Assembly: GCA_036346275.1 (NCBI GenBank)
Contig: CM070728.1
Span: 16,826,723 to 16,890,722, forward strand
DNA length: 64,000 nt
Reading direction: 5' to 3'
From: Otatea glauca
Taxonomy: Eukaryota; Streptophyta; Magnoliopsida; Poales; Poaceae
Shown here: positions 1 through 13,015 of the stretch, piece by piece
Layout: every line of letters begins with the position of its first letter
Position numbering within the stretch: the stretch's first letter is position 1
Translations under genes and position numbers: made by a program
Notes under the pieces: model-generated
What the model was told of the DNA's origin: nothing
What the model saw: only the letters and a program-made list of their open reading frames with translations
Database searches by the model: none

Positions 1-338
1 TGTGGCGCAAGGATTAATTAATTGGTGATGCGCTTCCACTGATCTCGGGCTTAACTCTTAAGTGCATGCATGTGAGGGTTAATTAGTGCATGCGGCGGGG
101 TTTACTCGCTTTCCCGGCTAGTTAATTAGCGCGGGAGCACATGTAGGAGCGCGGGTGGCAGATGGGCTGGCCGCGCGCGGCTGGGTCACGTGAGGGAGCC
201 CACCGCCGTCCACCGGGTCATGTGGCCAGCTCACTGGTGGTGGTCCTGCGGCCCCATCCGAGAGCAAGAGGGAATATGGGTGGTTTGGGTTTCTAGCCCT
301 GCACGCAATTGTTCTCTTCCCTGTACTGTACTGGCAGA
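1..338. other. Intergenic, no gene recognised
   Basis: Mixed-composition sequence without a recognisable domain, signal peptide or repeat end. Short reading frames here show no family resemblance. It ends where the hAT-like terminus begins. Confidence 0.5.
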
Positions 339-1195
339 TAGGGATGAAAACGAAAATATAATTTTTTATCATTTAAGAGAAAAATAGAAACAAGTCTTTT
401 TTTCGGAAATGGAAACAAAAAATGTCGGTACGAAAAGAAAAATTCCGTATAAATGATACCGAAAATTCCGTTGGAAACTTAGACCACTTGGCAAAAAAAA
501 AGGAGAATAGAGAATTCACATTTATTTTCGAATTAAAATATTTTTAGAAATACAAATGGTTTTATAAAAAATATCAAATAGAGCTAAAAATTCCGAAAAT
601 TTTCTCAAAAATACTTTGGAACATTTTGAACATAGGAAAATTATTTCTAACATTTTTTTTCATTTTTCACAAATAAATTAATTTTATAAATATGAAAATA
701 GAGAAATAGCATTTATAAACTCCAGGAAATCCAGGATAAATCTCAGAAAATCATAAATGAACATTGAACAATAATATGCAAATTTTAGGGCGTCACACCT
801 TTATAGTTGGAGTAGCAAGAGGATGTCAATGATAATGATATGGAGGAGGACATGATGGTTTGATCTAGCGGACAAATAGCGAGCCTTCAACTGACAAACT
901 TGAGAAAAAAAATTTCTATTGATACTGGTGAACATAAAATTGTTCTTGTATCCGCCTTGGAGGTGGAATGAGTTACATTATTTTTGCGGTCATGTATATT
1001 ATGATCACGTACTATGTTCTTGTGGAATTTTCCACTTTCATTTCCGTATCCGCTCCGTTCTGTTCCGTATCCATTTTCGTCACTATCCGTATATGTACCC
1101 GTTTTCGGGGTTTTCGATTTCGTTTCCGTTATCGGTAAAAGATATGGAAACGGAACGACCATTTACCGACCGTTTTCGTTCCGTTTTCATCCATA
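339..1195. mobile_element. Ac/Ds-like hAT element, non-autonomous
   Basis: The left end reads TAGGGATGAAAACG. The right end, reverse-complemented, reads TATGGATGAAAACGGAAC. Both ends are followed by sequence rich in CGGAAACGGAA and CCGTTTTCGT strings, like the subterminal regions of the Ac/Ds group. No matching 8-bp target duplication was found, so one end may have been altered. About 320 bp of AT-rich sequence in the middle (roughly 481-797) ends at GGGCGTCACA, which is the inverse of the TGTGACGCCC start typical of gypsy LTRs, so another element may sit inside. No intact transposase is present. Confidence 0.55.
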
Positions 1196-2790
1196 CACCG
1201 GTAGCATTGCAGTACTAATTTTTTAAAAGAGGAAAAAGTATTATTGGTGCTTTAACTCTTCGTACGATTTAATTTTTATTTGTCATATGTAAAATTAGAT
1301 AAATTACATAATCTAACTTTTAAAATGAATATGTTCCTTTCGCTAGCAAAAAATGGTTTTGACCGAGTTTGATCCATACAATACACCACAATGGATCTTA
1401 GTTGGCCAAAACATGGTAGAACCCACCTTCATGTTTATATTAAAAACCGAAAATACTTAATATTTCAATAACACAATAACATGTGGGATCCAGCCTACCA
1501 TGAAATATTTGTGGACTTGGTGTACCATGGATATTCTGGCCCCATCTCATTTTTGGCTAGCTCCGGGGTTAAAATCGGTCAAGGTCGTCTTTTGCTAATG
1601 GGGGATATGGGTTCTACACGTTTCAAGAGTTGAAGGATGTGTTTCAATTGGTTTTGTAGTGACGAAAACTTAAACCAAACGAAAGAGTTGAGAGATTAGT
1701 AATAGATTTTTTCTTTCAAAGAAAATTGTGTCTTTGCTCTTACATCATTTTTGATGACATAGACGACTTAAAATTTTATCAAGAGAAACCGGTGATCAGA
1801 AAGCACCCATGCTAATTGGCCGATTTACGCCATGTGACGTCGCTGTCATAGTGCCATGTTGAGAAGAGGAGGGCAGGGCACGTGAGCCCCCAAGCAGTGG
1901 CTTGGCCTCACGTGTTCGAGAACTTCTATCTGTTTTAACCTGACCTCACCCAAGTGACAGTTGGTTGTGGCGCCTCGCGTGCGGTGTGCCCACGGGCTCG
2001 GTAGCTTTCGTTGTCGTCGGGCAGAGACGCTATCACGTGAGCGACGCGCCGTTTGTGTGATGACACCGTCTGGGCGACGCTGGTGACGCTGTAGTTTGCC
2101 GACGTCCGTAGGGTGTACCCACCATTTCTATTGTGTGGGCACGAACCCACACAGGGTGGGAGTTGAGCATGGTTTTTTTTTTCTATTTTGACATTTTTAT
2201 TTTATTTTCAAAAATAGTCTCTTACAAAAAAATTGATTGTAAAAATAGCTTTTTCTCAGCCAGGTCTTACGCTGATAACATATTGTGCTACCTTAGGTCA
2301 AAGTATGACATAAGAACGGAGAATGGCTAGGCCATCAATAGGTCAGTGCCGAGGTGCCAGATGCTGGCATGAACAAGCACTACTTCTATATTTATAAGGT
2401 GTATTTCTTCTTGGTATATATACTAAGAAGATATTAAAAATAACTGGATTATCTCTAATTATTATCACTGAGCACTATGTTCAATGCATGCATATATAAT
2501 ATAAAGTAAAGACATATTTATTAGGGGTACAAAGAGAACATTACACTAATTTTACATTAAAATATGAAATATTTCATATATTTATGGATAAGACCAACAA
2601 AAAATGTGTCATATAAACTTAGACGAAAGGAGTACTGTTCGGTTGAGACTACGCAAGCAAGAAGCCGCGTTAGGTAGTGTGTACGTGGTGCTGTGCTATA
2701 ACATTCTAAAAATTCTGTAATTAAAAATAAATAAACAAAAAATATCAATTTACTGGCTTTGGTGAACATATATATTTTATGGATTTTTTT
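1196..2790. other. Intergenic, no gene recognised
   Basis: AT-rich sequence with a GC-richer patch around 1830-2160 that holds several CACGTG-like sites. No reading frame resembles a known family and no convincing element end was found. Confidence 0.4.
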
Positions 2791-2799
2791 TCTGATTTT

Positions 2800-5625
2800 T
2801 CTGGATTTCATAAACCCTCTTTTTTTTGCTATTTTTTGAATTATAAAATAATTTATTTGAGAAAAACAAAAGTAAAATTATGATAGAAATATTTTTATTA
2901 AGTTCAAAATATTTTAGGGAATTTTAGTGAATTTTTTCTAAATTTTTGAACTTTATTTGCTATTTTCTAAAGGATATTTAAATTTTTAGCAATTATTTTA
3001 AAACAAAAATTAATTATAAAATCCTTGGAGAAATTTCTTGCCTGAGCCCATTTCGCCCAGCCCATTCCCCTTCTCCCTTCTGGCCCACCCTGCCTTTCCC
3101 ATGCGGTTCGGCCTCCTTTTTCCCCTGACTTGCTAGGCCTGGCATAGGCCAGCCCAGCCGAGTCCCCCCTCTCTTCCCCGCCGACAGGTGGGCCCTGACC
3201 CCACCTGTCAGGCAGCTTCTTCTTCCTCTAACACCCTCATTCTTCTCTCACCCACTCTCTCCATTAGCACCCGCCCAAACTTCAAATGACGTACATCCCA
3301 CGCCCGATTCCTTTCCCGTTTCGTGCCAATCAATTCCCTCAATCCCACCGCCCCTATCCCTGGCCATTTTCCCCCTTGCCGTGCCTAATTCCCGCTCAGA
3401 CCCCATCAGGCTGTCACCATCCCCGCCACCAATGCCCGCCTTCGAACCCTCCCGTCCCATATAAAAGCAAGCCCTGGGACATCGCTCTTTCTCTCAACCC
3501 ATTTTTTCTCATTCCCAAGCCCCCCTCGCCTGCACCTCGCTGGAACGCCTCAAAGCTGAAGCCTTTTTCGGAGCTTTGACCGTCGCACCCTCCATGTCGC
3601 CCTCACCGCCCCAGAGCCCTCCCTTGTCGCTAACCTCATCCCAAGGTGGGTTGGACCCGATCTCTCCCCTCCTCGGTTCCCCTCATCGCATCACCAGAAT
3701 TCGACATTTCTCGCCGTCGGCCGCCGCCTCTTCTTTCCCAAGCGCTACTGCCTCACGGCCCCCTCCGTCGCCAGGTTCACCTCATGGCGTTGACTTGGTG
3801 CACCTCTTCGTGCGGCAAGCCAAGCCTCAGTCTGCTTGTTGTCTTTCGCTCGCCGATCGCTTGTTCGGTCTTGCGAGCCCGGCCTTGCACCGAGTCCACG
3901 GTGCACCGGCTAGGGCCGTAGACTTGGTTCGGACCGGGCCCACCTATCAGTGACCGCGTCTTTTTTCCCGCTGGAAAATAATTCAGCCAAAAAATAAATC
4001 CAGTTGCTAACGTTAGCATTGCACAATAAACTATATTTTATTTGGAAAAATAATTCCAAAATTTCAGAAAAGCCCCAAATAGTGCTTTCTCTATCATTTT
4101 CTTTGATTTAAATATTCTCGCAGTCCGTTCGAACTCCGATCAACTCCATTTTCTTCCTAAATTCATCTAAAATCCTATATTACTTATTTATGCCAGTCTT
4201 GTATTTTATTTGAATTTATTAGGATTTTATTTGTATTTGGTTGATTTTCAACGTTTAGATTTCAGAGTGTCGGAAGAGTATCAGATCGACGACTCAGAGC
4301 ACGAGTTCTTCAAGGGAGCCAAGTTACACTTTTTGATCATAATGAACCCATATTTAAATTATATTTTGAATTTAAATTATTGCATCCATAATTTTAGCAA
4401 GTATAATTTCATTCCAGGTTTAAAATGAATAGTTATGTCCAGATTGTTTACAACCACATTTTAAATTTGAATACTTTATGCCATTGTAATCCTAAGATAC
4501 ATGATGAATATCAAAATATTTATAAAATTGCTTAGACATGCTTAGAACTGAAATTAGGACCTTTTGGGGAATTTGTGCCAAATAAAGTGCTATTAAAAAT
4601 GTAAAATGATACTTTGAAGTTCTGTGAAATGTCATGATAATATGAAAAATATGGTTTAGACTGGGCGGGAATGGTTGGACTGGTGGTTCTTGGGTTGATT
4701 GAAAGCCCAACCGGTCGGTTAAGGACTAACTTGTGAATTGTTGAATGTAAAGTGTTACTGTACTATCATAAGTCTGGTATGGAATAGACCTGACTATCCA
4801 TCTTGCAACATACCATAGACGGTCGTGCCATTAGGTTGAATGTGGGGTTGGTTCTGCTACATGGCGCAAGAGGGGATTTCTAACTAGGGTGGTTTTAGCC
4901 CTTTCAATGGTGGAACTTTACAGAGCATGACTATATGGATAGAGCATTATAGGAGCCTTATCGTGATCTTCTCTACTGCACACCAAAGGAAGTGTGTATT
5001 TTGACAAAAGGAGACAATCATGTCTTATGTGTAAAGTTGTACAACCTTTGCAGAATGTAATACTAATCGATTAGCCACGTCCACGGTCATGGGCATGCCG
5101 AGCAAGCCTTTCACACAATAGATTTTGATATTTTTAAATTGACTTCAGAAATAAATGATTTTTCATGGGGTGATTCCATCACAGGAACAATGGGTTAGCT
5201 TCAGGTGTGATTCCTGAGTTGAAAGATGATTTAAAAATAAAATTCCTTAAAATCATGCAATTGAAAATATATTAAAGTACTTGTAAAAATGCTGCTTCAC
5301 ACCAAATTTAACCATATAACCACCCTTTTTCACATTTACATTATTACTGCATTTCCTATATAACTTGTAGAGTACTTCTAGTACTCACCCATGCTTACCC
5401 TATTGTTTTAGAGGAGTTCTACGATAGTGAGGACCTGGAGGACTAGGGTGCTTTCTCAGTCGATTGCCAATGGCAAATCTATTGAGATTTACTATTGCTT
5501 ACTTTATTTTCACTTCTATGTTTAATATTTGGCTCGCGTGCCACTCATTTTGTAACTCTGAATATTTAATTATGGAAATACATTTGATATGTTATGATAT
5601 CATCTCCACTGTGTGTACTAACTTT
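2800..5625 (+). mobile_element. Ty3/gypsy LTR-like sequence
   Basis: The layout resembles grass gypsy LTRs. An AT-rich start (2800-3030) is followed by a CT-rich, GC-rich block (3040-3950) with a CCGACAGGTGGG motif. An AT-rich stretch comes next, and finally a segment reading GAGGAGTTCTACGATAG near 5412. The frames in the GC-rich block (3286-3953) are proline/serine rich and match no domain, so I do not call them genes. Exact boundaries and target duplication were not found. The assignment rests on recalled resemblance to this LTR class. Confidence 0.35.
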
Positions 5626-5682
5626 TTTTGGACTAATACATAGTTATTCGTGGGTCCGACATGCACCTCCCTTAACTAGGTT

Positions 5683-6150
5683 CACTACTACAGATGATAC
5701 AACACTATCTCTTCATCTGGGTCTGTTCCTAAATTTTCAGAAAAAAAAACGATAGTGATATATGATTCGACGTGGGTGACCATATAACCGATAGTGATGC
5801 GCCAATAGTGATGACCATCGTCATCACTATCGGTTCTGATATGAGAACCGATAGAGATGTTATATGTATCACGATCGATTTTTTATGTTAGAACCGATTA
5901 TGATAGTAATACCAAATGCTTTCCCGCGTTTGACCTCTTGACTTCTCCCGATGCATTCAAAAACCAAAAGCCGAGGCGTCACCTCGCGCTTGACCTCTCG
6001 GCTTCCCCTCTATTCTATAAAACATGAGTCCTCTCCTCGCTCGTGTCACGTCCCTCCGCCTCTCCTCGCCCGTGTCGAGCCTCTCGGTATCCCCAGCTCC
6101 ATGGTGCTTGTGTCGCCCCTCCGCCTCCACAGCTCCTGTGGCGCACCCCT
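5683..6150. mobile_element. CACTA-type transposon end
   Basis: The sequence starts with CACTACTACAGATGATAC, a CACTA-superfamily terminus. It is followed by subterminal copies of a CCGATAGTGATG-like motif in both orientations (about 5788, 5802, 5821 inverted, 5844). Such repeats bind the transposase in En/Spm-type elements. No second terminus was found in the window, so this is a fragment or its partner was lost. It abuts the 5' side of the copia remnant that follows. Confidence 0.55.
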
Positions 6151-6626
6151 AGAATAAAATATGGAGATAGAAAATGAGAATGGTACAAAATATCTACTCG
6201 TGACTAAGTTTGATGGGTATAATAATATATATGGTTGAAAAGCTCCCTTTCTTCTCCTTCGGGTTATGTTATACAAATATAAAACTTGAAGTTTATGTTA
6301 CGATCAAAACTATACTTAAAAATTCATAAATATTTAAGATCTAGCATGATCAACTAGGTAATCCTAAGTTGAACCAGATACAAAAAATCATCAATAATTA
6401 TGCTAGTCATAGCATAAAAATATATACTTCCCTAGACCTAAAGACTTCTTATGCCCTACTTGTCCTAAAGGGAATATTTTAATTAGACCCTCTTATCTAA
6501 AGGTTAGGGAAGAATCACTGAATTTTCTGGAGAGAATTTAAGGTGATATTTATGGATTTATTCAGCCCTTATCGGGCCCCTTCAGATACTTTATGGTACC
6601 GATAGATACTTTTACTAGATGGTCCG

Positions 6627-7217
6627 ATGTATGTCTCTTATCTACTAGGAATCATACTTTTGCTAGATCAATTACCCAAAAATATTAAATTAAGAGCCTC
6701 CTTTCTAGAAGAAAGGATTAAGTCTATTCAAATAGACAATGCCGGTGAGTTTACCTTAAAAATATTTAATAATTATTGTATGGCTCTGGGAATTGATGTA
6801 GAGCATTATGTACCTCATGTCTACACTCAAAATAACCTTGCAGAGTCATTAATTAAGAGAATAGGACTTATCGCTTGTCCACTCTTGCAGAATTATAGGT
6901 TACACACCAGCTGTTGGGGCCACTCAGTGCTGCACACTGCTATATTAATTCAACTTAGACCAACTGCATACTATAAAATTTCTCCTTTGCAGATAGTGCG
7001 TGGGAAAGAAGCAAGTATTTTCCATCTGCAAAAATTTAGTTATGCTGTATACGTGCTAATCTCATCACCACAGAGTACAAGCATGTACCCTCACCGGAAG
7101 TTAGGGATCTATGTAGGTTATGAATCTCCGTCAATTATTAAATACCTAGATCTTATGACAGGAGATCTATATACAGTTCGGTACGTTGGTTGTATGATAA
7201 AAATTTCCCGACATTAG
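6627..7217 (+). pseudogene. Copia integrase-core fragment
   Basis: This is the longest open piece of the copia remnant (196 codons). It covers the second part of the integrase core: DNAGEF with the active-site aspartate, an NLAESLIKRI block corresponding to the region around the catalytic glutamate, and the downstream LGIYVGYESPSIIKYLDLMTGD segment typical of copia integrase C-termini. The first catalytic aspartate region lies just upstream in another frame (about 6550-6650). It would integrate cDNA in a live element, but here it is cut off by stops on both sides. Confidence 0.8.
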
Positions 7218-7330
7218 GGGAAGAAAAGTACCATATTAGAGAATGCCAGGAAATAGATGGAATGTTACTAGCATTCAGTCCTTAAACCCACGCACTAAAG
7301 AATCTAACTTGAAGTTTGGAGGATAATAAG

Positions 7331-7766
7331 ACCCTATTCGGTGGAGCTCCGACTCCTGGATTCTCGTATGGAGGAGCTGGAGCTCTATTGAACGTCCTCT
7401 GATTCTAGCGACTAGGAGCTAAATCAAAGTGGAGCAATTCTTGTTTTTGTATTGGGAGTGAGAAGCTGCCTCGACCCCGCTCCCCGCTCGGTCCTTGGTG
7501 CCCCCGCCTCGACACCGCTCCTTGTCTTCGACGCTGTTGCCTTGACCCCGCTCCTTGTCCCCGCCACCTTAAGCATCGCCGATAGCCTCGACCTCACGCC
7601 GCTATCCCCACCTCTAGTGCCACCGCTAAGGTATGGTCGAATCTGGAGCCCCTCTGCTAGCCGAACACTTTTCTATGAAGCTTTTGATTCTTCAGAAGAT
7701 CCGGATTCAAAGGAGGCAGAGTTGAATTAGGGAGGAGCAGGAGCTGAATCCCCACTGAACGGGGCC
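7331..7766. mobile_element. MITE inserted in the copia remnant
   Basis: Inverted ends are visible. The left is CCCTATTCGGTGGAGCTCC and the right, reverse-complemented, is CCCCGTTCAGTGGGGATTC; both run on into CAGCTCCTG-like or GACTCCTG-like sequence. The insert separates copia integrase from the linker to reverse transcriptase. No clean target duplication was seen. The frame across it (7452-7730) has no domain and is not called a gene. Confidence 0.5.
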
Positions 7767-8604
7767 AAGTCTGCAATAAATAAATAAATAACAATCTGTC
7801 AATGCCTTCACTGATCATAAGGGAGTGATAAGATCTCATTTACCTGCAGTAAACACACCTAAAAAGAGTGAAAATACTTCAAAAGGATATTGATTCCACT
7901 CGTACCCCTCACAATAAGAAGAGAGGGAGGCCTCGTGCGCATGACTCAATTTCGGGGAGACGTCCGTAGAAACAGAAAACCGAACAAGTGAGAACACTAC
8001 CCATGACACTAGAAGAAGCTCAACCTGATGTTGAGAAAATCCCTAAAGTGAGCCATTCTAAAGATGGTAACCGCATCCTTGAAGTGACCATCCTGAAGAT
8101 GATAACCCCAGTAAATATTTACGCGCACAATTGGATGCTGGGAAGTCGAAACGTTCAGACTCCATCATTATGGGAAATCACGAGCTGGAAGAAATTAATA
8201 AAGAGATATCCCTGAAGTGATTCAGGAGAGTCGTATAAGAGAAAAACTACAATTGTCGACATATATTTTGTCTCAAAATTGCTTTATCTAGATCCAAAAT
8301 CAAAGTAAATGGCAGCTCAGATTGGGTCAAATAAGATTGTTAAAATAAGTGCCAGAATCTAACAATTATTGACATATATTTTGCCTCTAAGATTGCTAAA
8401 ACTCTTGAACTGGATTCAAAACCAAAGTCCATGGCAGAGTGCCAGAAGTGCTCAGATTAGGTCAAATGAAAAGAAACAATTGAGGCAGAATTACGCTCGC
8501 TTAATAAGAGGAAAGTATTTGGCCATGTTGACCGAACACCTCCTAAAGTGTTCCCTGTATGATCAAACTAGATTTTCATCTGGAAGAGAAATGAAAATAA
8601 CTAG

Positions 8605-9260
8605 ATGATGAGATATAAAGCGAGGCTTATAGCACAAGAGTTCGTACAAAGACCCAACATCCACTACAACGGAATTTACTTCCCTGTAATAAATAGAATA
8701 AAGTTTCGATACTTAATATCAATGGTAGTTAGCTTAAACTTATCAATGCTATTGATGGATGTAGTGATAGCATATTTATATGGATCATTAGATACAGATA
8801 TTTATATGAGAGTCCCTGAAGGAGTCATAATTTCAATCCTAATAAAGGAAATCGCAACATGTATAGCGTCAAAATACAGATATCGCTATACGGATTAAAA
8901 CAGTCAAGAGAATGTGATATAACTGACTTAGTGAGTTTCTCGTGAAGAAGGGATACTCTAATAATGATGATTGTCCCTGTGTATTCATAAAGAAATCTTA
9001 GAATGAATTTTGTATCATCTCAGTCTATGTCGATGATCTAAATATCATCGGAACCATAGAGGAGATAAAGGAAACAAGTTCTTATCTTACGAAGGAGTTT
9101 GAGATAAAAGATTTGGGTAAAACCAAATATTGCTTAGACCTGCAGCTAAAGTATTTATCGGAAGGAATTTTTGTACACCAGTCTACCTATACCAAGAAGG
9201 TATTGGAGAGATTTAATATTGATAAATCTTATTCTTTGAAACCCCATGGTAGTAAGATCC
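8605..9260 (+). pseudogene. Copia reverse transcriptase fragment
   Basis: Two frames join to give copia RT motifs. The first holds KARLIAQEFVQRP and MDVVIAYLYGSLDTDIYMRV. A shifted frame then holds ISLYGLKQS and SVYVDDLNIIGT, where the YVDD catalytic box is intact, followed by KEFEIKDLGKTKYCLDLQL. Stops and a frameshift near 8890-8940 prevent translation. Confidence 0.8.
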
Positions 9261-10278
9261 CTTGAAGTGGATAAAGATCCATTTCAATCTAAGGATGAAA
9301 AATGAGGAGGTCTTAGGACTTGAAGTCCCATACTTAAGCGCTATTGGAGCACTTATGTATTTTGCAAATTGCATAAGGCATGATATTGCGTTCATAGTAA
9401 ATTTGCTAGCAAAATACAGTGTAACCTCAACCAGAAGACACTAGGTTGTATCAGGACTTTACTCAGATACCTCCAAGATACTCAAGATCTTGGCTGGTGT
9501 CAAGACTTAACCATAGTGGGATATACGGATGTTGGTTATCTGTCTAATCCTTACAGTGTCAACTCTCAGACTGGTTTTGTATTTCTCTACGGTGGTACAA
9601 CCGTTTCTTGGTGGTCCTTTAAGCAGATCTTGGTACCTATTTCTACCAACTACTCAGAGATTATAGCTTTATATGAAACCTCACGTGAGTGTGTTTAGCT
9701 AAGACATGTGATTAACCATATCCAGAAGTCATATGATCATAATATCGTCGATATCTCTACGATTATCTACGAAGGTAATGTTGTTTGTGTTGCACAAATG
9801 CAAATGGGTTATGCAAAAAGCAATATCACAAAGCATATATATTACTCCTAAACGTTTCTATCCTCACGAACTTTGGAAGAATGGTGAGGTCAAGATATTG
9901 CAAACTAAGTCATGTGAAAATTTAGCGGATTTATTTACTAAGTTTTTGCCAAGATCTACTTTTCAAAGATATGTTAGTGGCATTGGAATGAAACGACTTA
10001 GAGATATGCAGAGTTTAGGAGGGAGTAAATCCCTGAACAATGACCCTTAGTATGATCCTGAAGATCTTACTTCAAATACAGAAGATTATAAGTTGTACTA
10101 TTTTTTTCCTTAGTGGGTTTTTTTAAAGTTTTATCACATAAAGTTTTTTAACGAGACAACTACTGTAACACTGTGCAAGTGCAATGTACTCTTTTCTCCA
10201 TCTATTTTTTTCTATTGGGTTTTTTATGTGAGTTTTTAATGAGACTTGTGTATCATACGTTATTCGCCCAATGGTGAG

Positions 10279-10518
10279 TGTTGAGATATAGATAGACTAT
10301 GAATCCAAATATGGTTGAACTCTATCTCTATATGGGCGAATCCGATTTTATCTCTTGCTGCCTTCTACCGTAAATATGGTATCTCCTATATACAAGAGAA
10401 TCAATCTAATAAAGAGACAACTGTTTTGCCTCCTTACCTCGTGTGTGCCCCTTGTTTGTTCTTATTATTCTATTGATAGTTGTGGTTGATCAAGAACGGA
10501 CGATATCGTTTTACAACA
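10279..10518 (+). mobile_element. 3' LTR of the copia remnant
   Basis: This 240-bp segment begins TGTTGAGATATAG and ends TTTTACAACA (TG...CA). It is preceded by a purine-rich AATGGTGAG tract that fits a polypurine tract and follows the end of the copia reading frame. A clearly related copy lies in reverse orientation at 16112-16363; shared blocks include TATCTCTATATGGGCGAAT and a GCCTCC stretch near the end. The pairing supports both boundaries. Confidence 0.75.
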
Positions 10519-12585
10519 CTAAGACGTTAAACCTCAGCGCTGTTAATCCTGACGCTAAAATAAAATCATTTTTCTATTAGTTTTCAAGAGAAGTTATTTT
10601 TGGAAATAGAATAAAAAAGAGCTAAAATAGTTTTTTGGAAAAAAAAGGCTCGTGGAGCAGCGTAGGGTACTACTCGGCACTCGCTCTGAACTTGTAGCTG
10701 TAGGTGTTGTGGTGAATAAATTCACCGCAGTTCTGTGGCATGGTAAAAATTGGAGGACTGTGTATGCGAGTAGTAAAAGTGTGAACAGCACGTGCCGAAA
10801 TGAACATTTTTACTGCTGATGGTCCAAGTTCCTCTGTAGCATGTGGTAACTTCTGTCTCGTTTTGGAGCCATGCTCGTGTCGTATTTTCAGTGCATTTTT
10901 GTGACTATAATTATACGGGAGACCAAATTAAGAATTCAGATTAAACTCAAGCATGATATTGATGTTGCAGTACGAGGCTCCAGCTACAGAAATACAGAAC
11001 CACTATAAGGATATGTACAGTGTATAGACGGTGGTTGTCTGCAATACATCTCTATATCATTTACAGATAATACTAAAAACAACTTATAAATAGATCGTCT
11101 ATGCAGTTATCTGTAACGATATCTAATAGAATTAATAGAATATCTACATAATGGTACGCGAAATATAAAACTACATATAAGACCGTTTGTTAAATAGTAA
11201 ATAACAGTTTTCTTTCTCCTCTTCTCTCTCCTTCCTATCATCTAAAATCTTATACGACAGTTTTACTGATGATTAACATGTATAACTGTACATACCCTAG
11301 GAACTAACAATTACCAGCAGCTATGGATTTGAATCGGATCGTCCCCGTGATCGAAGGAACTTAGAACGGGCCCATTGCTACGGTGACGACCCGACGCCTG
11401 ACGGGTGGGCGAAGAGAGAGCGAGAGAGACCGGGCACGTGCGAGGGTTCGCTCGACCGCGGTCCGCGGCCAAGGGCCAACGCACGGTGACGTGTCAAGCG
11501 GCCGGCCGTGGGCCACGGCGCAGGCGCACCCCCTCACGTCTCGCGGTCTTCGAATCGTGGGCGGGCGGGCCCGCACCCGGAAGAAAAACCTGATGCGTTT
11601 AATGCGGTCACGTGGCCGACCCCGACGGCCACCTGCCACCACCCGGGGCCCGGCCCTCCGGCCGTGCCCTCACGTGAGCCCGACCCTGGCTCGTCCTGTC
11701 CTGTCCCCCTGCGAAGACCTGACGCCGAGCCACATCTCGCGAGGTTGAAAATTGGTCGATGACATTGCAGCGCGATGCGTGTAGGACGATGATCGCCACG
11801 ACCAGCGGCGTCGTGGGGCCAAAAGCTTTCGATGCGTACGCGCCAACGGCTGCTCGTTGGTTGGGTTCAGGTGTGAGTGTGACCAGGCTTGCGCACGGAA
11901 AGACGTGATGGAGGCCAGGCCAGCCATCTGTTGCTCATGCTGGCGACTGTTGAGTGCTATAGGGAAAAAATTAAAGCAAGAATGCAACTGGGTGCAGAGG
12001 CTACCGATGAAATAAGGAGAGAATCGGAAAGTGAAAACAAGAAAGAAGCCCGGATCAGTGTTAAGCCCAGGTGGTTGAATTGAATCAATCAATCCGTGAA
12101 TTATCTACCAAGATCATGGACTAAAATATTTTTGTCTTCTTGGATGTTGAGATGGTCTAAACCTGGCCCAATAACTACACGGGATTTGGAATGACCTCTC
12201 GCCCTTGTTTGTGCGTAAAAGATTATTTTGGTCGATCATCTTGTGGATTTTAATATTGTTGCTGTTCTTGTGCAAGAGCTGAACAGCGGAAACAAATTGG
12301 ATCTTGCTGGTGGGATTATGGGAGCCCCAATTTGATGTTTTTCTTCCATTATTACTTGTCTGTTCCCTATCATAACCTCACTGCATTGCAGGCGAATCGG
12401 GTGCTACTGCTTAAAATAAGGGGCTCCCTGTCAAGTGCCAACAAGATTGACCACGATTCTAATTCCCACTGTCTCAACGGAATTAAGACACGGATCAGCC
12501 TTCCTGAGGTATAAAATGCTTATCAGACCACACTAGAGGATTGCTTTACTATTAAGGTTCCAAATTCCAAATCTAGCTGTGAAAG
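10519..12585. other. Intergenic with a GC-rich island
   Basis: No gene was recognised. About 11340-11760 is strongly GC and CpG rich, with several CACGTG (G-box type) sites. This explains the long overlapping frames there on both strands (for example 11383-11748 plus and 11361-11642 minus), which are arginine/proline rich and match no domain. It could be a relic promoter island, but no downstream gene was identified. Confidence 0.45.
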
Positions 12586-12591
12586 GAAATC

Positions 12592-12890
12592 TCACTGGGA
12601 GATGGTTCATTGCAAGTGAAGGAGCTAAAAATATCTTGTTCCGGTAATTCTGACATCGCCTGTTATGCTCTTGCCAAGCTTCCATCCGTTGCACCAAATC
12701 TTGAAACCCTTATCATATCGTTGCCAAATGAGGCATGCATGATCTGAAACTTTACATTAGTAGAGTCCAGCGAAGTGCATGCACTATTATTCATATCATG
12801 TGTAACATAATTAATATGAGGCATCTCTCTCTTCAGAGGGTGAATACACCAATGGTGGCTGGCATTCGTCCACCTCAAGTACCATGAGTA
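12592..12890 (+). pseudogene. F-box/LRR (FBD-type) protein fragment
   Basis: Reading from 12592 gives SLGDGSLQVKELKI followed by IACYALAKLPSVAPNLETL and IISLPNE, which looks like the leucine-rich part of grass F-box/LRR proteins. At 12732 the frame meets GAG followed by GCATGC. It resumes after a CTTCAG acceptor at 12837 with RVNTPMVAG, giving a possible GC-AG intron of 104 bp in phase. A one-base shift then breaks it before FVHLKY. No F-box or C-terminal part was found nearby. It is a short relic, or a piece carried by a transposon. Confidence 0.5.
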
Positions 12891-13015
12891 TTTCTCTTCC
12901 CAGGACTTCGCCGGTCGATGGTTATTTCTCTGTATTCTTTTCTTAATGCTTCTCCTGCCTTAGAGACTTTCATATTGTAAATCACTGTTCATCTTGCAAA
13001 AGCTATATTGCAAGG

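Larger units (their letters stand above)
6161..10518 (+). mobile_element. Ty1/copia retrotransposon, decayed, 3' LTR kept
   Basis: Pieces of a copia polyprotein lie in the expected order. The integrase core is at 6540-7215 (YFMVPIDTFTRWSDVCLLS, then the catalytic-site string IDNAGEF). Reverse transcriptase is at about 8600-9240 (KARLIAQEF, LMDVVIAYLYGSLD, and an intact SVYVDDLNII near 9025). RNase H and the C-terminus are at about 9260-10050 (SCENLADLFTKFLPRSTFQRY). Many stops and frameshifts break it. Gag is almost gone and no 5' LTR was found. A direct duplication of about 105 bp lies at 8255-8470, and a MITE interrupts it at about 7331-7766. The 3' LTR is annotated separately. Confidence 0.85.

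Noticed and set aside
3286..3953. Overlapping proline/serine-rich frames
   Set aside because: They fall in the GC-rich part of an LTR-like segment, have no domain, and both strands are equally open.
11361..11762. Several long frames on both strands
   Set aside because: GC/CpG-rich composition leaves few stop codons; peptides are arginine/proline rich with no motif or splice support.
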